A stretch of 64,000 bases of DNA from Lyophyllum atratum (GCA_014905825.1 JACGCN010000077.1:54637-118636); one strand, 5' to 3'; shown: positions 12,252 through 24,856, counted from the first letter of the stretch. Notes: generated from the sequence alone by a model not told the origin. Program-made: numbers and translations.

Positions 12252-12738
12252 CCTCATGAGTAACACTTCCATGCAAGAATGACGAAGCCAGGAGGAGGGA
12301 CGCACCCGGGTCCTCCATATGGGCAAACAACCACTCCATCGCAGCCTCTGCGTCGCTGTTCCCCGTCGCAAGGAGCGCCTTGTGGCACCGGATCATGGGA
12401 AAGCCCATCCCTTCAAGCTGCGCCAAAGCGGCTGCGTTGAACTCGGGGAGTGCGGCAGCGGCTGGACGTCTCCAATTAGTCTTCGAAGGAAAAACGACGA
12501 GAATGGTGGGAGAAGTACGTACCAGGCGCCTCGTGTGGGAGCTCTGTCTCGGAAGCCTGTAATCCGCGTCCGAGGTGTGGTTCGCCGAACTCGAGGACAT
12601 CGTCGGGAGGCAAGACGACCGGGATATCTGTTCCATCGAGTGGGGTGATGTCTCGTTCTGGGAAGAATGGGCGAACGAAGAAGGAGGGGGACATACCAAG
12701 CTTCGAAGGTACTTAGTACTTACCCAGTTTACGAGTCA
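12252..12738 (-). pseudogene. USP5 fragment (exons 11-12, first UBA domain)
   Basis: This stretch is near-identical to about 4860-5335 inside the intact USP5 gene, including the UBA1 exon (LEGMGFPMIRCHKALLATGN, then AMEWLFAHMEDP) and the intron that follows. The upstream border is a deletion junction: sequence matching 5324 (within USP5) is joined to sequence matching about 7545 (upstream of USP5), removing roughly 2.2 kb with the catalytic Cys exon. The downstream border runs into the truncated ULD-PAH copy. It cannot encode a deubiquitinase. Confidence 0.85.
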
Positions 12739-13203
12739 GGTGATCGTAAGAACACATCTTATCGAACTCTTATCTTATCACAGCCGGGACCACTTTTCAA
12801 TTGCGAACTTGTGATGGTTTTTATGTTCCTTTCGTTGTGAAGGGGCGTTTGGTATGCTTTCTTACCCCCCGTTGCCCCCCTCATGTTCGATAACTCACGT
12901 GTATGTCAGGACTATGTAGGATCCTCCCTAACCCGAATGACAGTGGTGTCATTTCAATTTTCCCGAAACCGTCAGATTCGTGATGCGCGCTACTATGTCT
13001 ACCAAGAGATATATTGGAAGTAGGGTTTGTCGGAATGAGTGTTCGTTTTTTCTATCTGACAACCTGAAAGAAACAACCTCGTGCGTGCCACGTTGCACGG
13101 AGACAGAAATATGACAGGTTGAATGGTTCGGGTCTTCCGAGACTGCTTCGCGCAACCTCTGCACCTTCGCCCGCCTGCCCCATCGTGATCTAAAACATCG
13201 ACG

Positions 13204-15962
13204 ATGTCGGGCCATATTCCAGACGAACACATAGAGCACGGCGCTCACCCAGTTGTCTCGTCGCCAGTGTCGTCAAAGTAAGATCCGCGCTATTATTGGC
13301 GCCCATGGTACGAACTAAGGATTTGATTCCAGCACCTTAGTCGATCTTACAAGACTCATTCAGCACCAGAACCAAGTTATGCAGGATATGGCAGGTACGC
13401 GATACCGTTTATTGAACTCAATACATCCGCAAACGCGTTAATCCGGTCGATAGAGACGTCAACACGAGGCATGCGTGACCTCCTCGCTGTCCTCCGGAAG
13501 ATGGATGACAGACAGGCCGCGGCAACAGGTAAACGCCCGCAATTGGATGCTGCTTGAAACTTCTGCTAAAGATGCCGGTACGCCCGCATCACAGCGTACT
13601 CGATGCAACCCATACGCCCGGTCGCAGCCACAAGCTCCAGTGCTTGGTCGCCGTTGTTGCGATCACACTTGGAAAATATACAGCCCAGGGTCGACCGATG
13701 GCGAGGGACTTTGGATACGTTGCTTGTTTTTGTGCGTTTACCAGCTCGAGATTCTAAACATCACGTAAAGACTGTCAGGGTTTTAACACTCACCGTCAGG
13801 TCGCACTATTCTCTGCCGTCGTCACCGCTTTCTTCATCCAGTCCTTAACAGGACTTTCCGAAAACACTGGGAAGCGGACGAACGAGCTCCTCGCAAACCT
13901 GACCGATATTATCATCATGCTCCGCGGTGCTGATGCCACTGTTTTGGACTTCACTCCTGCCATCCCGTTTAAACCTGAAGCTAGCGACGTCCGCCTCAAC
14001 GTCTACTGGTCGGTCTCTCTAATTCTCAGTGTAAGTCGCAATCATTCCCAACTCAAATGTATCTAAGGAGGAATTTTATCCAGGTCTCCATCGCATCCCT
14101 TGCTGTGACGATTCGGGGGTATGTCTCGATGATAACACGCTCTCGGTATACCTACGCGCATGAGAAGCTAACAGAACTTCATCTACGCTGGAAAAAGACC
14201 AAGAACCTTCTCGGTCCTGCCGTAGAAGCTCTTCCGCAGCTACTGATACCTCCGGTTATACTCTTTGTCGTAGGCTTGCTCGACACCCTGATGTCCCTAT
14301 CCTTTCCAACGTCCATCCCATTCCTGCCCATCCTCGCTGCCGCCATCATTTCGTGTGTTTTCGCTGTGGCTGTTGGCATGTATACTTTATACACAGTCAT
14401 ACATGGATGCATCGATCGTTCACAATCCCCATTCCAATCCACCCTTTCTTCTTGGTTGTCGTCCCTCGCTCTCCCTGATCGAAATTTGTACGTACTTGAA
14501 TGCGATTCGGCCACACATAACTGATATCTAATCGCGTAGGAACAACCCCGCCACCTATCATGAAGCGTTCCACTCCGCTATCCAGGGTACACATGACGAT
14601 GATGTGCTTGACCAAGCAGTGGCGGCAGTCGATTCGTTAATTGCAGAACGAAGAAGAGCACCATCCGCCCGTGAACCTCCGAAACCAGTTGAGGTATCGA
14701 GAAAAGAAATGGAGACATTCACACATCTGCTTTCATCTGAAGTTTCCGTCCGCGCGAATCACGCTGTTGCAGCGGGGATTTCGAGGTCCCTTGTCAGTTA
14801 TACTACGTCTGATTCCCAACCCAATTCCGATGTTCAAATTCAAGGTGAGTTATACATCGCACCTTTGTTCAGCCGTGTTCTTATGCCTCGATTCATAGGT
14901 TACTTATACAAGCCCGAGGATAGGATCGACCTACTCAACTTGCTAAACGCCGCCGCTGGGAGGCAGCCCATAGCTCGGTGGTCTTCGCATTTCACCACTG
15001 CCATGGCACTGTTATTATGCTGTGAAACGTCCGGTAGCTGGAGCACCCAGTCTACCCCCAGCCGCTTCCCAAGGCTCAGTGAATCTGCACCAGTGTTGGC
15101 ATTATTGCTGACGCCCTTTGAAGATGTCTGCCTGGGCCTCACTGAGAAGCGACTGTGGTGGGCGGTGGGTTCACCGATCGTATACTACGCCTATGAAGTT
15201 CTCCTTTCCGAATTGAAGGAGTCTCACCCAACCCTAGGTCATTCCAACGACATAAACTTTCTTAATACAGCGATGGAAGAGCTCATGTTATCCCAATCGG
15301 AGAGAACGCTGGGTGATGTACGCGTTATCCTGCAGCTGTGGCTAGCAGTAAGCGCAGATACCCATACACCGCTTCTTCTCCGTATTCGTTATCGCGGCGA
15401 ATCCCCCAACAAGGTTCCACTCCATGAGGCTCTTGCGCATTGGATAATCAATCCAAGGATGTCGAAACTCACACCGACTGAAATAATGCGCGGTGTTCAG
15501 CAAGTCGTTACCTTCAGTAAAGACCGCCAACTCATCAACGGACTCGAGGAGCTCAGGTGGATTTTATTCCTCTGCGAAGAGTTCTTCGCATCGCTTTTCC
15601 ATGACTCCTTCGAGGACAAGTCACAGTTATATCCTGGGCTTCTGGAAATCTGTAAAAATCTGGTGTTCATCGCCCTGAACACATATGGGCAATACACGCA
15701 TCTCGTCGACGGAAGGATGTGTTTCTGCAGCGTCAGTTGCCAGTGCAGACCCCTTATCATCAAGCTGCTCAGCGAGATCCTCCACAATGCTCCTGACGTA
15801 CGTCTCGACCATCGCACCTGGCTTCAACTCTCGTCAGGCTTGAAACAAGGTTTTTCGCATCAAGACGAAACTGCAGACCCGAGCTGGTCCACAATCGAGC
15901 ATCGCCACCAGGTCAAGCAAGATATATTTGCCAAACTTCAGCTGCTCGCACCCATCTCCTGA
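13204..15962 (+). CDS. DUF6535-type multi-pass membrane protein, copy 2
   Basis: Exons 13204-13277, 13333-13394, 13454-13528, 13595-13731, 13800-14030, 14084-14487, 14540-14844 and 14899-15962 give 783 aa. Exon lengths 74, 62, 75, 137 and 231 are identical to copy 1. It has one extra intron (14488-14539) at a place where copy 1 is read through. The N-terminal membrane half is almost the same as copy 1 (VDRWRGTLDTLLVF, FYW/VYWSVSLILS), while the C-terminal half has diverged from both other copies. The 5' flank from 12740 is also near-identical to that of copy 1, so promoter and gene were duplicated together. Function unknown. Confidence 0.82.
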
Positions 15963-16853
15963 TATTTGCGAACCCCAAGTCATCGCGTGGCGAAGGATTC
16001 GAGGACGAAGATGAGCTGTCGCAGTTAACCATATTACACATATGGGACGTCACGATACCTTAGCGTATTATATACGTCGTTTTTTGTCTTTTACGCCGGT
16101 ATCACCAACTGGCGGCTACGAGATACATGCCGCCAAGGGATACTGTGTGGATGCTTCACTATTCGATCTAGACAGGCGCCGTTACACGCGATCTTGTCGT
16201 CGCTTCTCGTAGCGAGTCGGAGTCACTTCTGTAGGCAGCTGTTGTATTTCGCTACATTTGCAGCATGTGCAGTTTAAACCTAATGGGCGACAGATTCGGT
16301 CACTCCGAACCTGGTCCGAGCGCCTCAGGTCAAGATCATGGCGGTCTTAGAGAGAAATTCAGGTCTGAGTCGGTTCAGAACACATCCATCTAATCTTATC
16401 TTATCACTCCTACACACCCCTTGTTGTTGGTACCTTTCACATTTGTTGTCTTTCTTCTCCACCAAGAACAAGCGCAATCTCAGTACCCTCTCTTCTGCTT
16501 TTCCGCTTCCATCTTTGTGATCTTGAGCTCCTCAGACCCTGTATGCCAAGATGAGGACCCTTCGGATGGGGTGACAGCGGCGTATTTCAATTTTTCCCAG
16601 ACCAGGCACATTCGTGATGGTCTTGGACACGGACAACTTGACGCGCTCACCCTAGCTTAACGATTTGCAAGTAGGGTCTGTCTATATAGGCGCGTTTTAT
16701 ATTCTGTCCGGCACACCAGTGCGCGTATCAACCTCGTGTGGACCACGACATACGGGAACCGAAATAGGACAGGTGTAAAATCTCAACTTCCCCAGATTGT
16801 TGTTCAGCAACATCCCTCCACCACCACCACTCCCTACCCTAAGACGTTGGACA

Positions 16854-19591
16854 ATGTCGTATGATTTCAAGGCCTTAGAACCACAGGCCGTCGTTCACCC
16901 AGCCCCATCGTCACCAGGGGCGTCGGAGTAAGATCGATTACAAATATCGGCGCCTACGTTTCGAACTGACGCATGAATCTCTCCAGCAACTTGATCATCG
17001 ATCTTACGAATCTCATTAGACAACAAAACGAAGTTATGCAAGATATGGCAGGTATGTGGTGTACTTGACTGAACTTGATATGTCGGCAGACCCAACCGAA
17101 TTTCAAGATGTATCAACACGAGGCATGCGTGATCTCCTTGCTGTTCTTCGGAAGATGGACGATAGACAGGCATCGGCAACTGGTAAGTACTGCCACACAA
17201 TGCGCTCATAAACACTGCTAAACCCGTGGTATGACAGCACAGTCCATGCAACCCATTCGCACTGTCTCAGCAACGAGCTCCAGCGCCTGGTCGCCTCTGC
17301 TACGTTCCCACCTCGAAAATATACAGCCGACGGTAGATAGATGGCGGGGGACACTGGATACATTGCTTGTTTTTGTGGGTATCGAGCTTGGGTCTCTAGC
17401 CCCCAAAACTGGCTCGTCAATCGTCTGATACTATCCTCTAGGTGGCACTTTTCTCTGCCGTGATCACCGCGTTCTTCATTGAGTCACTCAAAGGGCTTTC
17501 CGAAGATACAGGGAAGAGAACGAACGAGCTCCTTACGAACTTGACGGACATTATCATTATTCTCAACCGTGCCAACGCCTCCATTTTGAACCCAACGCCC
17601 GCCAGTCCTTTCAAGCCTGAACCAAGTTCCATCCGTCTGAACTTCTATTGGTCCATCTCACTAATTCTCAGTGTAGGTCACCATGCTGAACGCCATATGC
17701 CATATGAGTGCCTGATAAGCCATCTATTCACAGGTCTCCATCGCTTCCCTTGCAGTAACGACTAGGGGTTATGTATCAATGATAACACGTTCTCGTCGTC
17801 CCCAGGCACATAAAAAACTTACGGAACTTCATCTACGCTGGGAAAAGACCAAGAAGCTTCTTGGTCCCGCCGTAGAGGCGCTTCCGCAGATGTTGATTCC
17901 GCCTGTCGCACTCTTCGTCGTTGGCCTGCTGGACACGCTGATTTCCATATCTTTGCCCAGATCCTCCCCGTTCTATCCTATCCTCGCAGCCGCCATCATT
18001 TCTTGCATTTTCGCTGCGGCCGTTGGCGCATATACTCTTAGCACCGTCATTCATGGGTGTGTCGACCACTCGCGATCCCCGTTCCAGTCCACATTATCGT
18101 CTTGGGTATCTGCCGTATCTATCACCGGTAAAGCCCGTACAGCCGACGGAGAACTCAAGGAGAATGATTGGTCTGCCGAGCGCCATGCAGCATTCCATTC
18201 TACTATCCACAACACTCATGACGATGATGTGATTGATCAAGCAGTAGCGGCTGTGGAATCTGTAATCGAAGAACGGCGAACTGTGACAAACTCCCCGCAC
18301 GGTCCTTTAGAAGCCATCGACGTATCAGAAAGCAAAATGGAGACTTTCAAGTATCTGCTCTCGTCTGAAGTCTCCTATCGCGCCAATCTCGCCATCGCCA
18401 CTGCCATTTCCAGATCACTTATCACTATCCCCGCTGGTTCTCATTCGCCGACCAGTACCAAGGCGCCAGTCAAACGTGAGTTGTATATCACATATGTATC
18501 ATGTGCTGGCATAATGTTCCGCTCCAGAATACGCGTACGGGCCCAAAGACAGGATGACATTGCTGGATTTGCTACGGACCGCTCCAGGGACGCGTCCCAT
18601 CGCTTCGTGGTCTTCAAATTTCACGACAGCTATGGCACAGCTGCTATGCAGCGGCATCTCCTCCCGGTGGTATAGAGAATGTAGCACAAGCCCGTTTGAA
18701 TTTCTTAGTCAAGCTGCGCCCGTGCTGTCGTTGTTGCTCATGCCATTTGAAGACGTCGGCCTCGAGACTCATAAGAATCGGCTATGGTGGTCCGTGGAAT
18801 CGCCAGTTCTTTACTACGCCTATGACGCGCTACTCGCGAAGTTGATGGGGTCGCACCCAGGTCTGGGCTCTCCTGGCGGCACAGACCCCTCGGCCGAGCT
18901 CCACGCTGCAGTGGAGGAACTCATGACATGTCAGTCCAAGGGAGTGCTCGATACCGTGCACGTTATCCTGCAGACGTGGTTACGAGCAAGCACAGAAACC
19001 CACACCCCGCTCCTGCTTAGTATCCACTATCGTGGGCAGCCATCCATCAAAGTCCCGCTTCCGGAAGCCTTTGCGCATTGGATCATAACTCCCGGGATGT
19101 CGAAACTCACATCAGACGAAGTTATGCACGGGGTATACCAAGCCGTCAATTTTAGCAGGGTCCATCATCTCGCCAGCGGACTTGAGGAACGCAATTGGAT
19201 TATATTCCTCTGCGATGAGCTCTTCACATCCATTTTCCAGGACTCGCCTCGGGATAGGACACATCTGTATCCTACGTTGTTGGCGATCTGCGTCGAGCTC
19301 GTATTAATTGCCGTGGATACATATGGATCGTATACGCATCCTGTCGGGGAGAGGGCCCGCTTCTGTACGGTCACTTGCCAGTTGAAACCTCTCATCATCA
19401 GGCTTCTTGGCGGAATTCGTCAGAACGCGTCTAACACATACCTAGATCCTTCAACTTGGAACAGCATCTCGTCCGCTTTGCAGCGAGGTATTTCGTCGCA
19501 GGATGACCCCAGCTGGTCCACGATACAGCATCGCAACGAAGTCAAGCAGGAAATCTTGGAAGCGTTCCGACAGCTTGCGCCTCCAGGCTGA
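16854..19591 (+). CDS. DUF6535-type multi-pass membrane protein, copy 3
   Basis: Exons 16854-16927, 16987-17051, 17108-17182, 17238-17374, 17442-17672, 17734-18475 and 18528-19591 give 795 aa with the same exon plan as copies 1 and 2. The N-terminal half is the most diverged of the three (WSPLLRSHLENIQ and the membrane segments remain). The intron 18476-18527 is not a multiple of 3, and splicing it joins VK to QYAYGPKDRMTLLDLL; this confirms the equivalent in-frame introns in the other copies. From about 19041 to the stop and about 160 bp beyond, the DNA is near-identical to copy 1 (10198-10905). Function unknown. Confidence 0.82.
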
Positions 19592-20991
19592 CCGCCGTCC
19601 ATTAGGAATATATCGCACCGGTTATGCTACCCGCAGTATAGTGGATCCGCACTACGTACACTTGCATTCCTTTCTTTAGTCCCTACATATCCGTGGAAAG
19701 CCGGCTACGAGTAACGAATGACGCCATGTCATACGTACCAGCATCTCGTAAATTGATACATCGTTTTTTGTTGCTTATCACGTCGGTCTTGTTAAGGATG
19801 GTCAACTACCGGGCCAAAAGCCTTCCGATTGTTGTGGTTGGAGGCAATCTCTTTCGACCATGCCTGTCCTTATCAAGTTAAATCCGAACGCACGCGGCTT
19901 GGACACAATGCCTTCACACCCATAGGTGAAATGTATTGCTCTTCTTCAACCCACCTACTGTTGGTAACCACTGGCACGTCCCAGAGAATACAAGGCATGG
20001 TCGACTTATTACATACAGAACCGCTTTCAGCTCATACCGACAGTTCTCTCCATCGGCGATACTCCAGCCTTATGACTCCCCAGCTGCGCCTTCTGAGCGG
20101 CAGAACTTCCCTTTGACAGTTTCACGCTCCTCCGCTGCGTTTCGCGATTAGATATCTTCCTTCGTGATCTGACATGATCCAGTGGAATGCGAAGGTGCTC
20201 ATGATCACTGCCCAATAATTTTATTCACATTCATCTATGTGCGCGCGTTATGGCTTTCCCCCTCATCTGTTGGGACGCGTGTGGACGACAGGTTCTGCGA
20301 TACTTCGCGTTTAAATGTCTTTCACTGCCATGAGATATTGCTCTTCCAGAGTGCCATAGGACCCTCGAGCACTTATGATGCGTACAGAGACGATGGGGCG
20401 ATGGAATATCTGCGTGGAGTTGGAGCAGGAGGACCAAAGATCGGAATGGGCGATAATAGCGGAGACGATGGCAGCTTTCCAATGCTGGCCCCTCGTTCTA
20501 AGGAACGCCACGGCGGAATTAGATGGACATAAGGGAGGCTCACCAATTCATCTGCCTCATGTCCGATAAGTGATCGTCATCTATTGAAGCACCTTGTACA
20601 CCCGGATATCCAACGGTCACTACTCCATGATCTCCATGCGTTTACCAACGCGCTCCTAGCTATGTCACGAAATCCATGAATAGATCGATAGTGGTTACAG
20701 AGAGAAGAGCCCGACTTGACTTGATGCAATTATCACAGTATAGGAGTCAAATCATCATTGTCCAATGCAGCATGCGCCGACGCGTTATTTGTTGTAGTGT
20801 CATGTCACGTGATGTCAACAACAACGCCACTGGCCCTGGTGAGCCTTGGAGTCAAACTCACAGCGGTTGCCCTCACGATCTTTGGACTTGCCATTCGCTT
20901 GCTATGCCGGTCCTGAATATCATCGATTTCCCCTACCGGTAAACTGATCGTCGTCCATGCAATCGATGGCTCGACTTCCAGAGCAGGGTAT
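19592..20991. other. intergenic; no gene resolved
   Basis: The first 170 bp are the 3' flank shared with DUF6535 copy 1. The rest shows only short unconnected ORFs. From about 20944 a coding-looking frame (KLIVVHAIDGSTSRAG) leads into the next gene but has no upstream ATG in frame. Confidence 0.5.
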
Positions 20992-22171
20992 ATGCAGATC
21001 AAGCCCGATACTACGATCTCTGACGTTCAGGATGCCGCAATACGATACATCGTGCCCAACTTAGAACACGAGTTTGGGGATGCTGGTTGCATTGGTACCC
21101 GAGATGCTGTTGTGCTGAGCGCCGGTGAGAGCAAAAGTCGCTCTGTAACTTTGAGTTGCAAATTAACTCTATCATCCAGATAGTGTCGGTTCTGGACCAT
21201 TTGTTCATAAAGCCTTAAACACGAAAATTGCAAAGCTCATTCCTGCGAACGACCGCCTCACCGCCCTTGTCCCGACTCGTGCCCTAGAATCGCCGACTCT
21301 GCCTTCATTGGCCGTCTTTCAGCCCCATATCCTCCAACGCTTTACCAGGGCTGTGCCGGATGACCTCCAGGGTATGAAGGAGATGTTGAAAGCACTCTCA
21401 GGCGAGCAAGGACGGATGCGCACAGAATTAACGTCGGAGGTGACTAGTCTGCGGGGAGAGGTCAATCGCCTCACGGGGGAGAACCAGGGCCTCAGAGGGG
21501 AGGTCAGTCGTCTAAACGGGGAGGTCGGCCGTCTGAATGGGGAGGTCAGTCGTCTGAACGGGGAGGTCGGCCGTTTGACAGGGGAGAATCAGCAATTGAC
21601 GGGAGAGGTCAATCGTCTGACGGTGGAGAACCAGGGATTGCGGGATGAAGTTGCTGGGTATCATGACGAGGCCAAAGACCTCGAAGGTTGGATAACTGTG
21701 GTGCGTCGATACCCTCCCTGTCCCACTGTCCTCTTCCAAACTCACCTATCCTATCCTATGTTGAAGCACGACACGAAGTATATGGACCACATCCGGAAGC
21801 GTCACGCTCTTAACTGCGCTCAAGCCCAGCTTGCTAGGGTGCTCAAAATCGAACTCCCTGAAGGCGTCGCCGCCACTGCACCTGCGTTATCTCGGGCATG
21901 GCGCGACATACTTTCCAACTTACACGACGAGCCCGCCCGAGTCGCATATGCCAACAGTCGTTTGGCTGTCTACCCTGGCATTGACAAGCCCTCGCCACCA
22001 CTGCTTGCTGAATTATGCAAGCGGAATTCCCACTACCGCATGACGGGCAATCGCGTGGCTCATCCGGCGGGGTCTAGTAAGGAAGCTTTCGTTGGTGTTA
22101 TTGATCGTTCAGAGGAGCGAGATCAACCCCTGCTGGAGGAGATGGTGTTGTATGGTGCTTCGTTTATGTAG
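20992..22171 (+). CDS. heptad-repeat coiled-coil protein, unknown function
   Basis: Exons 20992-21124, 21180-21700 and 21767-22171 give 352 aa from the first in-frame ATG. The coding frame seems to extend upstream to about 20944, so the true first exon may be missed. The middle of the protein is a regular coiled coil of repeating seven-residue units of the form GEVxRLN/GEVxRLT. A globular C-terminal part follows (RVLKIELPEGVAATAPALSR, then RNSHYRMTGNRVAHPAG). The 66-nt intron 21701-21766 is open in frame and inferred from gtgcgt...gaag; it could instead be coding. No family was recognised. It sits between the duplicated DUF6535 genes and the ULD-PAH gene. Confidence 0.6.
21436..21655 (+). repeat. 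21-bp tandem repeat encoding a heptad coiled coil
   Basis: Units near gaggtcggccgtctgaacgg recur about every 21 or 42 bp, matching the EVxRLxG heptads. Near-identical units suggest recent unequal slippage; repeat number may vary between strains. Confidence 0.8.
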
Positions 22172-22460
22172 TCATAGTTACTTTTCCATTGTATTGCTTT
22201 GTAGGATCTGCCATACTTACTGCTGCTGATTTACGGCGGGCACCGTCATGCTGGGGGCTTCTTCTGTTTGATCGTCGATTTCTGTGGGTGTATTATGAAT
22301 TGTGAAGGGTCGCACAGTCACATGACATCTAGTCCGTCACCGATCAATTTGGCTTGTCTTGTTACTCATCTCCTTTCATCACTCCTCTGCCGCCGCATCC
22401 CATCTTCGTCAGCTTCGCCTCCGCACTAGCAGCTTTACCCGTTGACGACCACCTTGCCAT

Positions 22461-24481
22461 TCATGGGGTGAGGAATCTGGAAGAAAACTCGGCCAACAGA
22501 TCCGGAGAATCCTTAAGCAGGATCTGCGCCTGACCATATGCCTCAGCCTACAAAGTCGTATACTGTTCGACGCATGCCTCGATATATATGTATAAAATAA
22601 GCTCACAGTGTCCAGACGTTCCGTCGCATACATCCCAAAAAGGTCTAGAACCTTCTTGTATGTGTCGCGGTCATCCAAATACCGGTGCGCTACCTTGGCG
22701 AGATAGCTCCCTGCAGGGTGTGCCACTGGCGCGAAAGGTGTAGTGACAGTGACCAGAGGTTGATCCTTTGGGTCCGTGGATATGTCGTTATGATAGCCGA
22801 GGGGAAGAAATCGATTAAAGCCTTTAATTACGTCCGGATCTCCATCGAAGGACCAGACGATCTTTTCAGTGGCTGTTTGGGTGTCTATTCTGGAGACATA
22901 GGCCATGAGAACGGGAACTAGTAGGATGGAAGGAAGAAACGACTAACCTTTTGCCATTAATGTGCTTCAAAAAATCGATAATAATGTTGATCCTTTGTGG
23001 CAGGTAGGTCCTGATATCGTTCAGCACATCGGTGAGGCTAGGTAGGCGATGATCCCACAGCACCACGAGAAATCGTCGGAAGACGCGGGTGTCGGTGCAT
23101 TCAAAATCAGGGTCATTTACTGTCGCTTTCGATGCTGTAGTGGAAAGAGAAGAGGTAGATCGATTCATGCGCGGGAGTAGCATTGGGGTCCTCTGTGTCT
23201 CCTCCTCAATGAATCCTCTTTGTACACGAAAGAATGTTCCACAGGACGGGCTAAGAAGGTGTTGACGTATCCGCAAGAGTAGTTGTAAGAACGGATACGT
23301 ACCATATCACCTCGTCATTCAGGGATGTATGAGTACAGATATAATTGCAGGTAGGGCATCGACGACTGTCATTAGCCGTATTTTGCGTCTTTAATCGTAA
23401 AACGATATGCATAGTGATCGTTATTCCGGGTTTCACAAGTGCGTGCCATGTTTTGTGATCATTTAGAGCCTCTGCATCGCCATTTGTGAGGGCGTAGTCA
23501 GCGCGCTCCACGAAACGACGTCCCCTTCGTTTTCGAAACATGAACTTGAGTAGATCTTCAAAATCCTAGTAGAAGGAGCGTGCGTAAGGAATGTTGAAAA
23601 AAGAGAGCTAGCGACTCACACTGCGTGTATGGCAGAACTCCATCGGTAGGCTGGTCTTTATATTCATGGCGTCGATGAAATATATCGGCTTCGAACACTC
23701 CCAGGAATATCCCAGTTGACGAGGATTCTGTTCTGCAAATATTCGTAGAGCCACCTGCATGACTGATGTGACCTTGGACGGAGTCAAGGCTTTGAAGGTA
23801 AGATTAATAGGGAATGCAACATACCGTAAAGTTTGCTCGAAGCTCATCCAACTCTCTTCGATACTGTGATATCATGTTGCGAATTTCGCCGCCTTTGAAG
23901 TAGCGAGTCCACGTCTGGCTGTCGCGTACGGTTTCGTTGATTTGGACGGATAATTTTGAGATCCTCCTTCAGCTTATGATTAAGCACTTCGACCTCACTA
24001 AGAATGTAAGCAGAACTTACTCTAAAAAGGCATGGCAACGAGCGGTGAACGTTGATGGTGGCTCACGTCCGTCGGAGTACGACTGCAGAGTTTCGCTGAT
24101 CGTTACAATAATGTTGACGAGGCTCTGTGCCAAGTCTCTAAAATCATCGCGGTTCTGACGGGCAAGCTAGCAAGGACATAGCAGAGCTTCAGGATCATGG
24201 ACAGAACGTAGTGTTCAAAGCAGTTACCCATGTACCTGTATGATTTCCAGAATCTGAATGACTATGTTGGCCGCGACCTTGACGTATGGAACCGACGCAA
24301 GCTCTCCTGAGTTCCCGACCGCCTTTGCCATGACTATCAGGTTATCGATCCATGTAGCCGAAAGTTGTGGACGAGACTTGAAAATCCTGATCGCGAATAC
24401 CCTGCCTATCATGGATCTCCGTGGTTGTGCGTCCAGTTGAATTGCAGGAGCCATCGTGTTTGCTAGTAGGGTTGAGCTCAT
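22461..24481 (-). CDS. helical domain - ubiquitin-like domain - zinc ribbon - double PAH (Sin3-type) protein
   Basis: Exons 24481-24236, 24154-24021, 23966-23825, 23754-23620, 23565-23303, 23250-22948, 22889-22607 and 22547-22461 join in frame to 530 aa. Residues 1-174 are helical, with the pattern of the N-terminal bundle in many agaricomycete signalling proteins (PYVKVAANIVIQILEIIQ, NRDDFRDLAQSLVNIIVTIS, WTRYFKGGEIRNMISQYRRE), which resembles MLKL-type four-helix domains. About 190-300 looks like the fungal ubiquitin-like domain (KPIYFIDAMNIKTSLPMEFC, FRKRRGRRFVERADYAL, WHALVKPGITITMHIVLRL). Next come CPTC and CPSC, a likely zinc ribbon. The rest has two PAH-like helical repeats (LTDVLNDIRTYLPQRINIII with PDVIKGFNRFLPLGY; then SYLAKVAHRYLDD). 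A role in protein-protein contact with transcriptional repressors is inference. The ATG at 24457 is an alternative start. Confidence 0.75.
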
Positions 24482-24856
24482 GAGAGGAAGAAGCAAGCAG
24501 TTTGCAAGTGGCAAGGCATATGGGTAAGAGCGTCATTTTGGCGCCCAAAGGCTGTTCGGGTCGTGGTTAAGGCGGTGTTGGCACCGTGCAGTTGGATTAT
24601 CAGATAAAGAGCCTTAAGATAGTGAAATCTGGGAGAGAAAAGTACCACATAAGAAACGACAGTCGGACGGTTGGACGGTTGGAGAAACGCCTATAATTTC
24701 TTGGAATTTCTGTGTAGTTGCGTTTGTTGGTCTCAAAAACGGAGGATACTAATAGTTGTGGCAGTGCAAGCAAGCACGTGGAACCATGGAGCACGTGCCA
24801 ATTTTTTTCTCTATCAGATTTGTCCTTGCCCTCAACCACCATCTCCACGAACAGCG

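Noticed and set aside
12190..12699. 170-codon minus-strand ORF with UBA domain as an independent gene
   Set aside because: It is the duplicated USP5 exons read through their introns; the same read-through ORF exists inside the intact USP5 gene.
20182..20569. ORFs at 20.2-20.6 kb on both strands
   Set aside because: No start/splice support, no domain, and mutually overlapping frames of similar length.
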